Notes: generated from the sequence alone by a model not told the origin. A stretch of DNA of 64,000 nt from Colwellia sp. 20A7 (GCF_009832865.1 NZ_CP047130.1:4340001-4404000); one strand, 5' to 3'; shown: positions 49,331 through 59,641, numbered from the stretch's first letter. A program made the numbers and translations.

Positions 49331-50536
49331 ATGCAAATTCTACAGGACAAAAAAATTGTTCTCGGTATCAGTGGAGGGATTGCCGCTTATAAAATCCCAG
49401 AATTAGTCCGTCGCTTAAAAGAGCAAGGTGCTGATATTCGTGTTGTAATGACCGAAGGCGCAAAAGCATTTATAACGCCACTGACTTTACAAGCTGTTTC
49501 AGGCAATGCCGTTGCAGACAGTTTACTAGACACGGCAGCCGAATTAGCCATGGGGCACATAGAGTTAGCGAAATGGGCTGATTTAATCATCATAGCCCCA
49601 GCAACTGCCGACATTATTGCGCGAATGACTGCTGGCATGGCAAATGATTTACTTACCACCATTTGTTTAGCAACCAGTGCCCCTATCGCGATTGCCCCAG
49701 CGATGAATCAACAAATGTGGCACGCATTACCGACGCAAGCCAATATAAAAACCCTTAGCGAGCGTAACGTACAAATTTGGGGACCTGGTAGTGGCGAACA
49801 AGCCTGTGGTGACGTTGGTTTAGGCCGTATGTTGGATGTTGATGAATTAGTCACCCTTGCTAGCGACTTTTGTACGGATAAATACTTACAAGGACAACAC
49901 TGGGTGATTACTGCCGGTCCAACTCGAGAAGCGATAGATCCGGTACGCTATATATCTAACCACAGTTCAGGAAAAATGGGTTATGCAATTGCTCAAGCCG
50001 CCTTACGTGCAGGTGCTACAGTTACTTTGATTTCCGGACCCGTTAACATTAAAGCGCCTGTTGGAAGCCAATTAATTAACGTAAATAGCGCTGAAGAAAT
50101 GCATGAACAAGCATTAAAGTTTGCACCTAAAAGCACAATATTTGTTGCTTGTGCCGCAGTCGCTGATTACCGAGTTGCACAGATAGCAACACAGAAAATC
50201 AAAAAAAGTAATGATGCTATGCAACTTGAACTCGTGAAAAATCACGACATTGTTGCTGATGTGGCTAGTTTAGATAACAAGCCATTTATGGTTGGTTTTG
50301 CTGCTGAAACACAAAATATAGAGCAGTATGCTCGTGGTAAACTAATACGAAAAAATTTAGACTTAATAGCCGCTAACGATGTGGCAAAATCAGGTCAAGG
50401 CTTTAATAGTAATGATAATGCTTTAACCGTATATAGTGCTATTGATAAAACAGATATTCCACTAGCCAACAAACAAATAGTGGCACAAAGATTAGTCTCT
50501 TTAATTAATCAGCATTATTTAGCAAAAAAAAACTAA
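49331..50536 (+). CDS. coaBC: Bifunctional phosphopantothenoylcysteine decarboxylase/synthetase CoaBC
   Basis: The 401-residue enzyme joins cysteine to phosphopantothenate and decarboxylates the product, two steps of coenzyme A synthesis. The N-terminal flavin-dependent CoaC half (about 1-190) has [18 protein letters not shown], the PAMN motif ([10 protein letters not shown]) and GACGD-like [12 protein letters not shown]. The CoaB half (about 190-401) has [20 protein letters not shown] and [16 protein letters not shown]. In E. coli dut follows it; here slmA follows after 61 bases. Confidence 0.97.
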   Translation: MQILQDKKIVLGISGGIAAYKIPELVRRLKEQGADIRVVMTEGAKAFITPLTLQAVSGNAVADSLLDTAAELAMGHIELAKWADLIIIAPATADIIARMTAGMANDLLTTICLATSAPIAIAPAMNQQMWHALPTQANIKTLSERNVQIWGPGSGEQACGDVGLGRMLDVDELVTLASDFCTDKYLQGQHWVITAGPTREAIDPVRYISNHSSGKMGYAIAQAALRAGATVTLISGPVNIKAPVGSQLINVNSAEEMHEQALKFAPKSTIFVACAAVADYRVAQIATQKIKKSNDAMQLELVKNHDIVADVASLDNKPFMVGFAAETQNIEQYARGKLIRKNLDLIAANDVAKSGQGFNSNDNALTVYSAIDKTDIPLANKQIVAQRLVSLINQHYLAKKN

Positions 50537-50597
50537 ACAACAATATCTAACAAAAAACACCTAACAAAAACAATAAATAATAGAGAACCTTCTTACT

Positions 50598-51194
50598 ATG
50601 CCAGCTAGCCCTAAAATCCCAGAAAAGATTAGTCGGAAACAACAAATATTAGAGTGTTTAGCGCTGATGTTACAATCAAGCCCTGGTCAACGTATTACTA
50701 CCGCGAAACTTGCGGCAGAAGTAGGTGTATCAGAAGCGGCTTTATATCGACACTTTCCATCAAAAGCACGTATGTTTGAAGGGTTAATTGATTTTATTGA
50801 AGAGTCTGTTTTTTCTAGGATCAATTTAATTTTAACTGATCACAAAGAAACATTAGTACGCTGTCATCATGTACTTCATGTTCTATTAGTTTTTGCTGAG
50901 CGAAATCCAGGCATGTGTCGCATATTATCAGGCGACGCACTTATGGGTGAAAATGAACGTTTACGCGTTCGAGTTCACCAATTTTTTGAAAAACTTGAAT
51001 CACAATTTAAACAAATATTGCGTGAAAGAAAATTACGCGAAGGTAAAACATTTACCATTAATGAACAAGCACTTGCTAACATTTTAGTGGCTTTTGCTGA
51101 AGGAAAAATCAGTCAGTATGTACGATCTGGCTTTGATAAAAAACCTAGCAGCAACTTCAATGAGCAATGGCAGTTTTTAATGGCAAGCAAATAA
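50598..51194 (+). CDS. slmA: Nucleoid occlusion factor SlmA
   Basis: The 198-residue TetR-fold DNA-binding protein blocks FtsZ assembly over the nucleoid. The N-terminus [20 protein letters not shown] and the helix-turn-helix [20 protein letters not shown] match SlmA, as do the body and length. It lies between coaBC and pepD, all on the plus strand. Its DNA targets are SlmA-binding sites spread over the chromosome, which I did not search for. Confidence 0.93.
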   Translation: MPASPKIPEKISRKQQILECLALMLQSSPGQRITTAKLAAEVGVSEAALYRHFPSKARMFEGLIDFIEESVFSRINLILTDHKETLVRCHHVLHVLLVFAERNPGMCRILSGDALMGENERLRVRVHQFFEKLESQFKQILRERKLREGKTFTINEQALANILVAFAEGKISQYVRSGFDKKPSSNFNEQWQFLMASK

Positions 51195-51202
51195 GGAAAA
51201 AC

Positions 51203-52666
51203 ATGTCTACATTATCACACCTTAAACCAGAAAGTTTATGGCAATTATTCGAAAAAATTTGCAGTATCCCTCACCCATCAAAGCATGAACAACAGATATC
51301 GGCTTGGATTCAAAGTTGGGCAGCAGAGCTAAACTTATCCATTAAAGAAGATGCCGTGGGAAATCTTTTTATTAAAAAACCAGCCACGAAAGGCATGGAA
51401 GATCGCCAAGGCATAATTCTACAGGCCCACATGGATATGGTGCCACAGAAAAACAATGATACTGTGCATGATTTTTTAACCGATCCGATCAGACCTTATG
51501 TTATTGAAAGTGGTGATTGGGTTACTGCCCAAGGAACTACATTAGGCGCTGATAATGGCGTAGGCTTAGCATCGGCTTTAGCTATTTTAGCTAGCGATGA
51601 TATTGCCCATGGCCCACTTGAAGTTTTAGTCACCATTGATGAAGAAGCAGGTATGTCTGGTGCTTTTGGCCTTGAATCTGGTTGGTTAGATGGCGATATA
51701 TTAATTAATACTGACTCTGAGCAAGAGGGTGAAGTCTATATGGGCTGTGCTGGTGGTATTGATGGTACAGCAACCTTTAAATTAGAGTTTGATGACGTAC
51801 CAGAAAATTATCAAGCATTTAACTTATCTATCTCTGGTTTAAAAGGCGGGCATTCCGGCGTTGATATAGATACCGGTAGAGCAAATGCAAATAAACTCTT
51901 AGTACGCTTTTTACTTGAAGCAAGTAATAAATTCGAGCTACGTTTAACAGAAATAAATGGTGGCAGTTTACGTAACGCTATTCCGCGTGAAGCGAACACA
52001 AGCTTTGTTATACCAACAACAGACGTACCCGCATTAAAAGAGCAACTAGCTCAATATTTAGCAACAATTCAAGGTAACTTAAGCGTCATTGAAACAGATA
52101 TTGACATGTTGCTTATTTCACCAGAAGAATTTGAACAATGTTGGAGTAGCGCAACACAACATCAAATTTTACGTGCGTTAAATGCATGTCCTAATGGCGT
52201 TATTCGAATGAGTGATGACATTGAAGGTATTGTTGAAACTTCATTAAATTTAGGTGTTGTCCGTACACGAGGTAAAAACTTTACAGCCCTAGTACTCATT
52301 CGCAGTTTACATGATGATGGCCGTTTAGAAACACAACGTACTGTACAATCAGTGTTTGAATTAGCTAATGCGAGTATTAAATTTAGCGGCGCATATCCTG
52401 GCTGGAAGCCAAATCCTGATTCAGCCATTATGAAAACAGTAAGCAACACGTATCAAGAGTTGTTTAACAAGATACCTGCAGTAATGGTTATCCATGCTGG
52501 TTTGGAATGCGGCTTATTTAAAGATGCTTATCCACATTGGGACATGGTTTCAATTGGGCCAACGATTAAATTTCCTCATTCACCTGATGAGAAAATTGAA
52601 ATTGCTACGGTTGCACAATATTGGCAGCTTTTGACTGCTGTATTAGCAAAAGCACCAAAAAAATAA
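51203..52666 (+). CDS. pepD: Cytosol non-specific dipeptidase PepD (aminoacyl-histidine dipeptidase)
   Basis: The 487-residue M20C-family zinc dipeptidase hydrolyses a range of dipeptides, including Xaa-His. I start at ATG 51203, eight bases after the slmA stop, with AAGGA upstream; an earlier in-frame start would overlap slmA. Metal and catalytic motifs are LQAHMDMVPQKN, LGADNGVGLA, VTIDEEAGMSG and GLKGGHSGVDID. The late IHAGLECGLF and FPHSPDEKIEI are typical. Confidence 0.95.
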   Translation: MSTLSHLKPESLWQLFEKICSIPHPSKHEQQISAWIQSWAAELNLSIKEDAVGNLFIKKPATKGMEDRQGIILQAHMDMVPQKNNDTVHDFLTDPIRPYVIESGDWVTAQGTTLGADNGVGLASALAILASDDIAHGPLEVLVTIDEEAGMSGAFGLESGWLDGDILINTDSEQEGEVYMGCAGGIDGTATFKLEFDDVPENYQAFNLSISGLKGGHSGVDIDTGRANANKLLVRFLLEASNKFELRLTEINGGSLRNAIPREANTSFVIPTTDVPALKEQLAQYLATIQGNLSVIETDIDMLLISPEEFEQCWSSATQHQILRALNACPNGVIRMSDDIEGIVETSLNLGVVRTRGKNFTALVLIRSLHDDGRLETQRTVQSVFELANASIKFSGAYPGWKPNPDSAIMKTVSNTYQELFNKIPAVMVIHAGLECGLFKDAYPHWDMVSIGPTIKFPHSPDEKIEIATVAQYWQLLTAVLAKAPKK

Positions 52667-52768
52667 TGCGGCTTATACAGTTAAGTAATTACAAATAACG
52701 ACTTGTACCTACTCATTTTGCCCAAAACTAACGATAACTATAGTGTTGAGATATTAACTAGCTATCGG

Positions 52769-52806
52769 CCTAATACAGGCCTGATTTGAATCACACCTGT
52801 ATTAGG
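52769..52806. repeat. Long nested hairpin upstream of crbR
   Basis: CCTAATACAGG (52769-52779) and CCTGTATTAGG (52796-52806) form a perfect 11-bp stem whose loop contains the palindrome TGATTTGAATCA. It lies about 100 bases after pepD and 70 bases before the response regulator gene. TTAAAAG rather than a T-run follows, so it is more than, or other than, a plain terminator. Confidence 0.65.
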
Positions 52807-52876
52807 TTAAAAGTAACATTGGTCATTAGTCATTTTTCCGTTAGAATAGGAGAATAATTAAAATAGGACATTTTCT

Positions 52877-53536
52877 ATGATTCAGCCACAAAAAATAATA
52901 ATTGCTGATGATCACCCTTTATTTAGACAGGCGTTATTGGGAACCTTACGAAATAAGTTAAGCCAAACAATTTGGCTTGAAGCAGAAACCATCGCTGAGC
53001 TTGAACAACAGCTACAAAATAATAACGAAAGTGATTTATTGCTATTAGATTTAAATATCCCTGGTGCTCACGGTTTTAGTACCTTAATTCACGTTAGAAA
53101 TCATTTCCCTCAAATTCCTGTTGTTGTAGTCTCCGCCCATGAAGATCAAAATACCATTGGTAAAGCAATGGGTTATGGCGCAGCAGGGTTTATTCCAAAA
53201 TCAACACCGGTTAATGATATTTTTACCGCCATTATGACCGTTTTATCTGGTGATATTTGGTTGCCTGCCTCATTTCAAGCTAACTCTGGAAGTAACGAAA
53301 CAACAGATATCGCTGAACGAGTTGCCAGCTTAACTCAACAGCAATATCGTATTTTAATGATGTTTGCTCAAGGCTTGCTTAATAAACAAATTGCTTATGA
53401 TCTTAATGTTTCTGAAGCAACGATAAAAGCGCATGCTACAGCCATATTTCGTAAACTCGATGTACGCAATAGAACACAAGCAGTTATCGCAATTTCTCAA
53501 CTAAATTTAGTTGAAAAAGGCTTCGATCAATCTTAA
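52877..53536 (+). CDS. crbR: CrbR-like LuxR-family response regulator
   Basis: The 219-residue regulator has a receiver domain (IADDHPLFRQALLG; phospho-Asp in LLLLDLNIPGAHG; Lys in FIPKSTP) and a C-terminal LuxR helix-turn-helix (GLLNKQIAYDLNVSEATIKAH). AGGAC lies about 9 bases before the ATG. It converges with the CrbS-like kinase gene with a 24-base gap, which supports pairing. In Vibrio and Pseudomonas relatives CrbR activates acetate use through acs. Assignment rests on family and neighbour. Confidence 0.82.
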   Translation: MIQPQKIIIADDHPLFRQALLGTLRNKLSQTIWLEAETIAELEQQLQNNNESDLLLLDLNIPGAHGFSTLIHVRNHFPQIPVVVVSAHEDQNTIGKAMGYGAAGFIPKSTPVNDIFTAIMTVLSGDIWLPASFQANSGSNETTDIAERVASLTQQQYRILMMFAQGLLNKQIAYDLNVSEATIKAHATAIFRKLDVRNRTQAVIAISQLNLVEKGFDQS

Positions 53537-53560
53537 ATAAATAGTAGTTTGAGCTGCAAT

Positions 53561-56500
53561 TTAGTCACCGTAATCAACTTGTAACTTCTGCGCCAATTTG
53601 GCACTAATTAACGCTCTTAGCGCAGCAGGTTTTACTAGTTTCCTCATAAAGCCTACATCAGCACTTTTTGCTTTACTTTCAATACCAACCTCTGTTGTCG
53701 CAGTAATCAATATTGCTGGAATATAGTGATTACAGTCACGTCGCATATCAGCAATTAACGTTAAACCATCCGCTTGCTCACCTACAGGTAGCCCCTCATG
53801 GTAACCTAACTGATAATCAACCAACAAAATATCAATATCACTTTGATGATTCGCAAACTCTGTTAATGCAGTCTCCCTCGAGTCAGCAGCAAGGATATTA
53901 CATTGCCATGCAGACAATAACTCAACCATACCACTTAAAACGTCTGGATCATTATCTATACACAATACGGTGATGCCTTTTAAACCCATATTCTTTATTG
54001 GTGTAACTAACTGCGGTTTTGCGATTAATTGACTCGAACGCTCTACTGAAATTGAAAATTTACAACCTTGCATTTCTCTTGATTGTAAACTTAATGAATG
54101 ACCTAATAACTGCACCAAAGATTGTGTGATATTCAGACCTAGCCCTAATCCTCGAGCTGATTGACTTGTTGGTGTATCTAATTGCGTAAACTGTTCAAAT
54201 ACCAATACTTGTTTTTCTAATGGAATGCCCGGTCCATTATCAAGCACTTGAATCACCACTTCCTTCTCTAATATTCTCGCACCTAACAACACCTTTCCAG
54301 GACTAGCATACCTAAAGGCATTTCCGACAAGGTTTTGAATAATACGTCTAAGTAAGTGTTTATCCGACTTTACCCATGTTTTCGTTGCCACCAGCCTAAA
54401 TTCAACCTTTTGCTCAATAGCTAAAGCAGCAAACTCTTGCTCTAAGTCATCAAACAATTCATTCAAAGAAAACACTTCAATATGAGGTTTAATATTGCCA
54501 CTTTCTAATCGAGCAATTTCAGCTAAATCTGCCAATAAATCATTAGCCGCTCTTAGCGATTTATCAATATTATCAACCTGCCTTTGTTGCTCAAAGGTTA
54601 AGTCTTTTTGCTCAGTTAATGCCGAAGTAAATAAGCGCGCGGCTTCTAATGGTTGCATAAGATCATGACTACACGCTTTTAAATACTGACTCTTTTTGAT
54701 ATGCGCTTGTTCAGCTTTTTCATGGGCTTTTGCGAGCGCTTCATTAGTTTTTGCTAACGTTAATGTACGTTCATAAACGCGCGTTTCTAGATCTAGGTTA
54801 GCTTCTTTTAATACTTGTTCGGCTTGGCGGTACGCAGTGATATCAGAGAACAGCATAACAAAACCACCACCAGGTAATGGGTTACCCTCAATAAGAATAG
54901 TTTGACCGTTGGCTTGTTGCCTTTCAGAGCTATGTGGACTACCTTTACGTAAATATTCTAACCGTCTAAAAACTTGGTTATCAATATCTCCTGCACCACA
55001 TAAGCCACGTTTAACATTGTGACGAATCAGCGCTTCAATAGGGCTTCCTATTTTGACAAGCTCAGTAGGATAGTCGAACAAATCTAAATATTTTTTGTTC
55101 CACGCAACTAGCTTTAATTCTTCATCAACAATAGAAATACCTTCACTGGCATTTTCTATCGCACTTTGCAGTAAATTTTGAGAAAACTCTTGTTTTTGAC
55201 TAGAAGCATCCTCTACCAGTACCGCTATTTCATCCAAAGCAATATCGCGACCATCAAGAGCTGAAGATAATACTAATCGTGCTGAAGATGCTCCCATTAC
55301 TAAAGCTAATGTATTTTCAGTTTGTTGCAGTAATAGCTGATTATATTTAGCGTTACCTAGTTGCTTTTTATTATGTGAAGATTGAAACAAGCTAAAGCTT
55401 GATTTAGCTTTGCTTTCACCAACAAAGCGCGAAGCAAGCAGTTCTAGCTCACTCACATCTAATTGTCGTTTCTTTTCTACTCTTAATAACGTAGGTGATT
55501 GCCACTCTAAAAATAAAGAAGCCTGAACACGTTCTTGCACACTTTGACGGCTGATTTGTGACAATGCCCACATTACAATAATATTTGCCGCTAAACTAAA
55601 GAGTGTAGCGGTTGTTTTAGATGATAAAAGCCCTTCAGCAAAAGGTGTTGGATATAAACCAAATTGAGGTAAAAAGTTTAAGGTTAACCACAATATAAAG
55701 CCAACTAAAATACCTGCATAAACCCCAACCAAGCTCGCTCGTCGCCAATAAAAAGCAACAACTAACGCTGGTGTAAGCTGTGCAAAAGCCCCAAAAGCTA
55801 CTTCACCTGATGAAGATAATGTATCAGTTGACGCCAGACTAAACACACCATACCCAGACATGATGACAAATAAGATCAGTAATTTACGGATGTTAAGTAA
55901 ACGTTTCCTGAAATTATCGTAATTAGTTTGAGCAACTTTTTGTCTGCGGTAAAGCAAAGGGAAAACGATTTCATTACTAAGCATAGTGCTTAATGCGATC
56001 GCAGAAATAATTACCATAGAGCTAGCCGCTGAAACTGCACCTAGAAAGGTAAAGAGTGTTAACCAGGTTTGATCGCCGATACTAGGTAAGAACAATACAT
56101 ACATATCAGAAGAAACTGTATCGCCTAATAATAACTGACCTGCAAGTCCTAAAGGAGCTGCAAAAAAAGCAAAAATCAAAAGGTATAGCGGAAATACGCG
56201 TCGGCCTAACCAAGTATCTTTGTTAGATCTTAGTTCTACTACCATCACTTGAAACTGCCTTGGCAACGAAAGAAATGCAGCCATAACAATCACCAACATT
56301 GCCAGCATTGAGCTAATATTACCTGCGTTTAACTGCTGCTCCATTTTCACTGTTGCATTAGACTGTTGCCAAATATCAAGTGGTGAATCAAATAATGAAA
56401 AACATACAAATAAACTTACGGCTAAAAAGGCAATAATTTTGACTAATGATTCAAAAGCAATCGCCAGCATCACTCCAGGGTGACGCTCAGTTACATCAAT

Positions 56501-57025
56501 ATTTCGAATACCAAATAAAATCGTAAAAATAGACAAGACAATACTGATAACCAAACCAATATGCCAACTACTTAGGCTTTGATCTACTTGTAGTTGCTGA
56601 AAGGTATACACCATAGCTTTTAACTGAAGCGCAATATATGGCATGGTTCCAACAAAGGAAACGATAGTAACAATAATAGCTAGGTTATGTGATTTACCGA
56701 AGCGAGAAGCCAGTAAATCAGCAATGGATGTTAAATTTAATTTTAAACTAATACGAATAATACGTTGTATAAATGGCCAAGCAAAAACAAAAAGTATAGT
56801 GGGACCAAGATAAATAGGTATGTGTGATAAAAAGTTAGTTGACGCTTGCCCTGCAGTACCTAAGAAGCTCCATGACGTACAATAAACACCAAGTGTAAGT
56901 GCATAAATTATACTTTGTCCTTTTTTCGCCAATTGATTACGGTATTTATCACCTAAAAAAGCAATGATAAAGAGTAAGCCAATGTAAATTAAACTAATAC
57001 TAACTAATTGCCAATTGGGGAACAT
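53561..57025 (-). CDS. crbS: CrbS-like hybrid sensor kinase with sodium/solute symporter domain
   Basis: The 1154-residue inner-membrane protein fuses a sodium:solute symporter module (about 1-490, some 13 helices) to a STAC linker (about 495-620), a PAS domain (about 625-740), a coiled segment, HisKA (SHDLMQPLEAARLFT), an ATPase domain (NLVGNAFRYASPG; ARGLGLGLNI) and a C-terminal receiver (LLVDYQLGYHEGL). This is the CbrA/CrbS plan. CrbS is the acetate-switch sensor. GAGAAG lies upstream of the ATG. It converges on crbR and is divergent from the thiamine operon. Confidence 0.88.
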   Translation of the reverse strand: MFPNWQLVSISLIYIGLLFIIAFLGDKYRNQLAKKGQSIIYALTLGVYCTSWSFLGTAGQASTNFLSHIPIYLGPTILFVFAWPFIQRIIRISLKLNLTSIADLLASRFGKSHNLAIIVTIVSFVGTMPYIALQLKAMVYTFQQLQVDQSLSSWHIGLVISIVLSIFTILFGIRNIDVTERHPGVMLAIAFESLVKIIAFLAVSLFVCFSLFDSPLDIWQQSNATVKMEQQLNAGNISSMLAMLVIVMAAFLSLPRQFQVMVVELRSNKDTWLGRRVFPLYLLIFAFFAAPLGLAGQLLLGDTVSSDMYVLFLPSIGDQTWLTLFTFLGAVSAASSMVIISAIALSTMLSNEIVFPLLYRRQKVAQTNYDNFRKRLLNIRKLLILFVIMSGYGVFSLASTDTLSSSGEVAFGAFAQLTPALVVAFYWRRASLVGVYAGILVGFILWLTLNFLPQFGLYPTPFAEGLLSSKTTATLFSLAANIIVMWALSQISRQSVQERVQASLFLEWQSPTLLRVEKKRQLDVSELELLASRFVGESKAKSSFSLFQSSHNKKQLGNAKYNQLLLQQTENTLALVMGASSARLVLSSALDGRDIALDEIAVLVEDASSQKQEFSQNLLQSAIENASEGISIVDEELKLVAWNKKYLDLFDYPTELVKIGSPIEALIRHNVKRGLCGAGDIDNQVFRRLEYLRKGSPHSSERQQANGQTILIEGNPLPGGGFVMLFSDITAYRQAEQVLKEANLDLETRVYERTLTLAKTNEALAKAHEKAEQAHIKKSQYLKACSHDLMQPLEAARLFTSALTEQKDLTFEQQRQVDNIDKSLRAANDLLADLAEIARLESGNIKPHIEVFSLNELFDDLEQEFAALAIEQKVEFRLVATKTWVKSDKHLLRRIIQNLVGNAFRYASPGKVLLGARILEKEVVIQVLDNGPGIPLEKQVLVFEQFTQLDTPTSQSARGLGLGLNITQSLVQLLGHSLSLQSREMQGCKFSISVERSSQLIAKPQLVTPIKNMGLKGITVLCIDNDPDVLSGMVELLSAWQCNILAADSRETALTEFANHQSDIDILLVDYQLGYHEGLPVGEQADGLTLIADMRRDCNHYIPAILITATTEVGIESKAKSADVGFMRKLVKPAALRALISAKLAQKLQVDYGD

Positions 57026-57207
57026 TGCGCTTCTCTGATATTGATGATAGAAATAATTCTAAGCGATTTGAATACGACACTTTATCAATATACCGACAAA
57101 GTAACATCTGAATAAATACGACCTTTAGCTAAATGATTCAAATGTTATGTCATTCTTTTATTAAATAGCTAAGCATTGTTATAAAAATCTTGCTAGACTT
57201 CGCCCCG

Positions 57208-57360
57208 AACCAAGGAGTGCGGTTTTATTTATTTACTTTTGAAAGTAATAAAATAAATAACTGCTGAGATGTTGATGATTTCAACAAACCCTTTGAACCT
57301 GGACGGGAATTAGTCACTAAAATAACTTTAGCGATTAATATAACCGGCGTAGGAATGGTT
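57208..57360 (+). promoter_or_regulatory. TPP riboswitch (thi box) aptamer
   Basis: The conserved thiamine pyrophosphate aptamer elements are present in order: P1 AACCA (57208) pairing with TGGTT (57356-57360), GGAGTGC, a long AT-rich P3 stem (57224-57260), CTGAGATG (57264), AAACCCTTTGAACCTGG and CCGGCGTAGGAA. The P5 loop is enlarged to about 37 bases (57308-57343) and itself folds into a stem. A classical L5 has about six. It precedes the thiamine receptor gene by 84 bases. Confidence 0.92.
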
Positions 57361-57444
57361 AGTGATCGCATCACAGTCTACCTTAGACAACCTCCCAGTG
57401 CCGGATCCCATAGTATAACTTGATTTAATACTTATGAGATCTTT
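57361..57444 (+). promoter_or_regulatory. Riboswitch expression platform and receptor leader
   Basis: After the aptamer come small hairpins (GTGAT/ATCAC near 57362-57374; GTCT/AGAC near 57376-57388), then CATAGTAT (57409-57416) with ATACTTATG (57428-57436), which pairs around one bulge. The last stem abuts the weak ribosome-binding region AGATCTTT before the ATG. No U-tract was seen, so translational control is more likely than termination. This is inference. Confidence 0.5.
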
Positions 57445-59568
57445 ATGAATTTTACCAAATCTCCGCTTACTTTAGCAATTGCTTCTTTCTTACTTTCAGC
57501 GCCATTAGTGAGTTTGCAAGTTAACGCCCAAGAAGAAAAAACAGCCTTAGAAACTATTACCGTTACTAGTGATTTTAGGCAACAAAACTTATTAAAAACT
57601 CCTAGCGCATTATCAGTATTAACTGATCTAGAAATACAACAGCGTAATGCTCAAAATCTTGAAGAATTAGTCGCTGTTATCCCCAACGTTAACTTCGCTA
57701 GTGGCTCTCAACGTGCGCGTTATTATCAAATTCGAGGCATTGGTGAACGTAGCCAGTACAATGAGCCTATTAATCCATCTGTGGGTATGATTATTGACGG
57801 CATAGATTTTACTGGCATTGGCAGTATTGCCACCCTTTTTGATGTTCAACAAGTAGAAGTATTTCGTGGCCCTCAAGGTACTCGCTTCGGTGCAAATGCG
57901 CTCGCTGGCATGTTGAATATTACAACTAATGCGCCTACAGACGAATTTGAAGGTAGTATAAAACTAGATGTAGGAAATTATCATAGCTATGGCCTAGGTG
58001 TTGCACTTTCAGGCCCTGCCTCAGACGCGGTTAATTATCGTTTAGCGGTAAATAAATATCAAAGTGACGGTTTTATTGAAAATACTTACCTAGGTAAAGA
58101 TGACACCAACAATAGAGATGAGTTAAGCCTTAGAGGTAAGTTATCTATTCAAGTGAACAATGAATTAACCGTTGATTTATCGGCGTTTTACTTTGATTTT
58201 GACAATGGTTTTGATGCTTTTTCATTAGATAATAATCGTCAAACATTATCTGACCAACCCGGCTTTGATCAGCAAGAAACTAGCGCTTTAGCTGCGAAGT
58301 TTACCTATGAAGGTTTTGACAATTTTACCTTGGTTACCTTATTAAGCCATGCTGACTCTGATTTAGCCTATGGCTTTGATGAAGACTGGGCTTATGTTGG
58401 TATTTCAGCACCTGAAAATATTGATAATCAAGATTATGCTTATTATGAATATTCTTCTACCGATTATTACTTTCGTGATAAGTCGACCCAAACAATTGAA
58501 TTAAGAGCATTATCAAACAAAGAAAGTGAATTATTCAATGGCACAACCTCTTGGGTTGCTGGTCTCTATTTCAAACAAGACGATGAAGATTTAAAACGTC
58601 AATATACTTACCTATCAAATGACTACACGTCAACATTTGACAGCCAATCTATTGCTATTTATGGTCAACTTGATACTCAATTAAGCGAACAATGGCAACT
58701 AACATCAGGTATTAGAATCGAACAGCGTACTGCTGATTACTTTAACTCAGATGGTTTTAATGACAGTCCTGACGATACTATGATTGGGGGTAAGTTAGTA
58801 CTTAGCTACCAACAAAATGATGATGCTTTTTGGTATGGTTCAATCAATAGGGGTTATAAAGCAGGTGGTGCAAATACCGATGGTAGCTTGCCTGATGACT
58901 TACGAACCTTTGATCCGGAATATTTAATCAATTATGAATTAGGTTACAAGCTTTCCTTACTCGATAATTCAGCTTTTATTCGTACTGCTGTTTTTTATAT
59001 GGACAGAACCGATGTTCAAGTTAAAAGTTCACAAACCATAGTTCGTGAAGATGCCAGCTCTGAATTTATTTCATATCTTGGCAATGCAGCTACGGGGTCA
59101 AATATAGGTGTTGAGGTCGAAGCAAATTGGAAAATTAACGAACTGTTTGAACTTTATGGTGCGCTAGGCTTACTTGATACCGAATTTAATGATTTCATTA
59201 ATGCCGACGGCGTGTCTTTAGATGGTCGTCAACAAGCTCATGCACCAAATTACCAATTTAACCTTGGCATCAACCTTAACCCAAGTGAATATTGGTTAGT
59301 TAATATTTCTCTTGATGGTAAAGATGGGTTTTATTACTCTGATAGCCATAATGAAAGATCTAAATCAGTTGAGTTAGTTAATGCTTCTATCACTTATTTA
59401 CAAGATGACTACCAAGTTAAAGTTTGGGCACGTAATTTAGCTGATGAAAACTATACTAATCGTGGTTTCTATTTTGGTAATGATCCAAGAGATGGGTATA
59501 AAGGCAAACAATATACACAACTATCTGAGCCTTTAGTCTTTGGTATAACATTAGATTACCAATTCTAA
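57445..59568 (+). CDS. omr1: TonB-dependent thiamine receptor (Omr1-like)
   Basis: The 707-residue outer-membrane receptor has a signal peptide (about 1-29, ending VNAQEE), a TonB box (LETITVTS at about 36-43), a plug (about 50-175, with FRGPQGTRFGANALAGMLNI) and a beta barrel ending in FGITLDYQF with the terminal Phe. Control by the TPP riboswitch and the downstream transport and kinase genes mark it as a thiamine or thiamine-precursor receptor, matching the Omr1 proteins predicted in Alteromonadales. Confidence 0.88.
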   Translation: MNFTKSPLTLAIASFLLSAPLVSLQVNAQEEKTALETITVTSDFRQQNLLKTPSALSVLTDLEIQQRNAQNLEELVAVIPNVNFASGSQRARYYQIRGIGERSQYNEPINPSVGMIIDGIDFTGIGSIATLFDVQQVEVFRGPQGTRFGANALAGMLNITTNAPTDEFEGSIKLDVGNYHSYGLGVALSGPASDAVNYRLAVNKYQSDGFIENTYLGKDDTNNRDELSLRGKLSIQVNNELTVDLSAFYFDFDNGFDAFSLDNNRQTLSDQPGFDQQETSALAAKFTYEGFDNFTLVTLLSHADSDLAYGFDEDWAYVGISAPENIDNQDYAYYEYSSTDYYFRDKSTQTIELRALSNKESELFNGTTSWVAGLYFKQDDEDLKRQYTYLSNDYTSTFDSQSIAIYGQLDTQLSEQWQLTSGIRIEQRTADYFNSDGFNDSPDDTMIGGKLVLSYQQNDDAFWYGSINRGYKAGGANTDGSLPDDLRTFDPEYLINYELGYKLSLLDNSAFIRTAVFYMDRTDVQVKSSQTIVREDASSEFISYLGNAATGSNIGVEVEANWKINELFELYGALGLLDTEFNDFINADGVSLDGRQQAHAPNYQFNLGINLNPSEYWLVNISLDGKDGFYYSDSHNERSKSVELVNASITYLQDDYQVKVWARNLADENYTNRGFYFGNDPRDGYKGKQYTQLSEPLVFGITLDYQF

Positions 59569-59641
59569 TAACTAGCGATGCCGCTTAAGTAAACCAAGCT
59601 CAGGTTAAATATGAACAACCATTTATAATTATAGGATTTTT

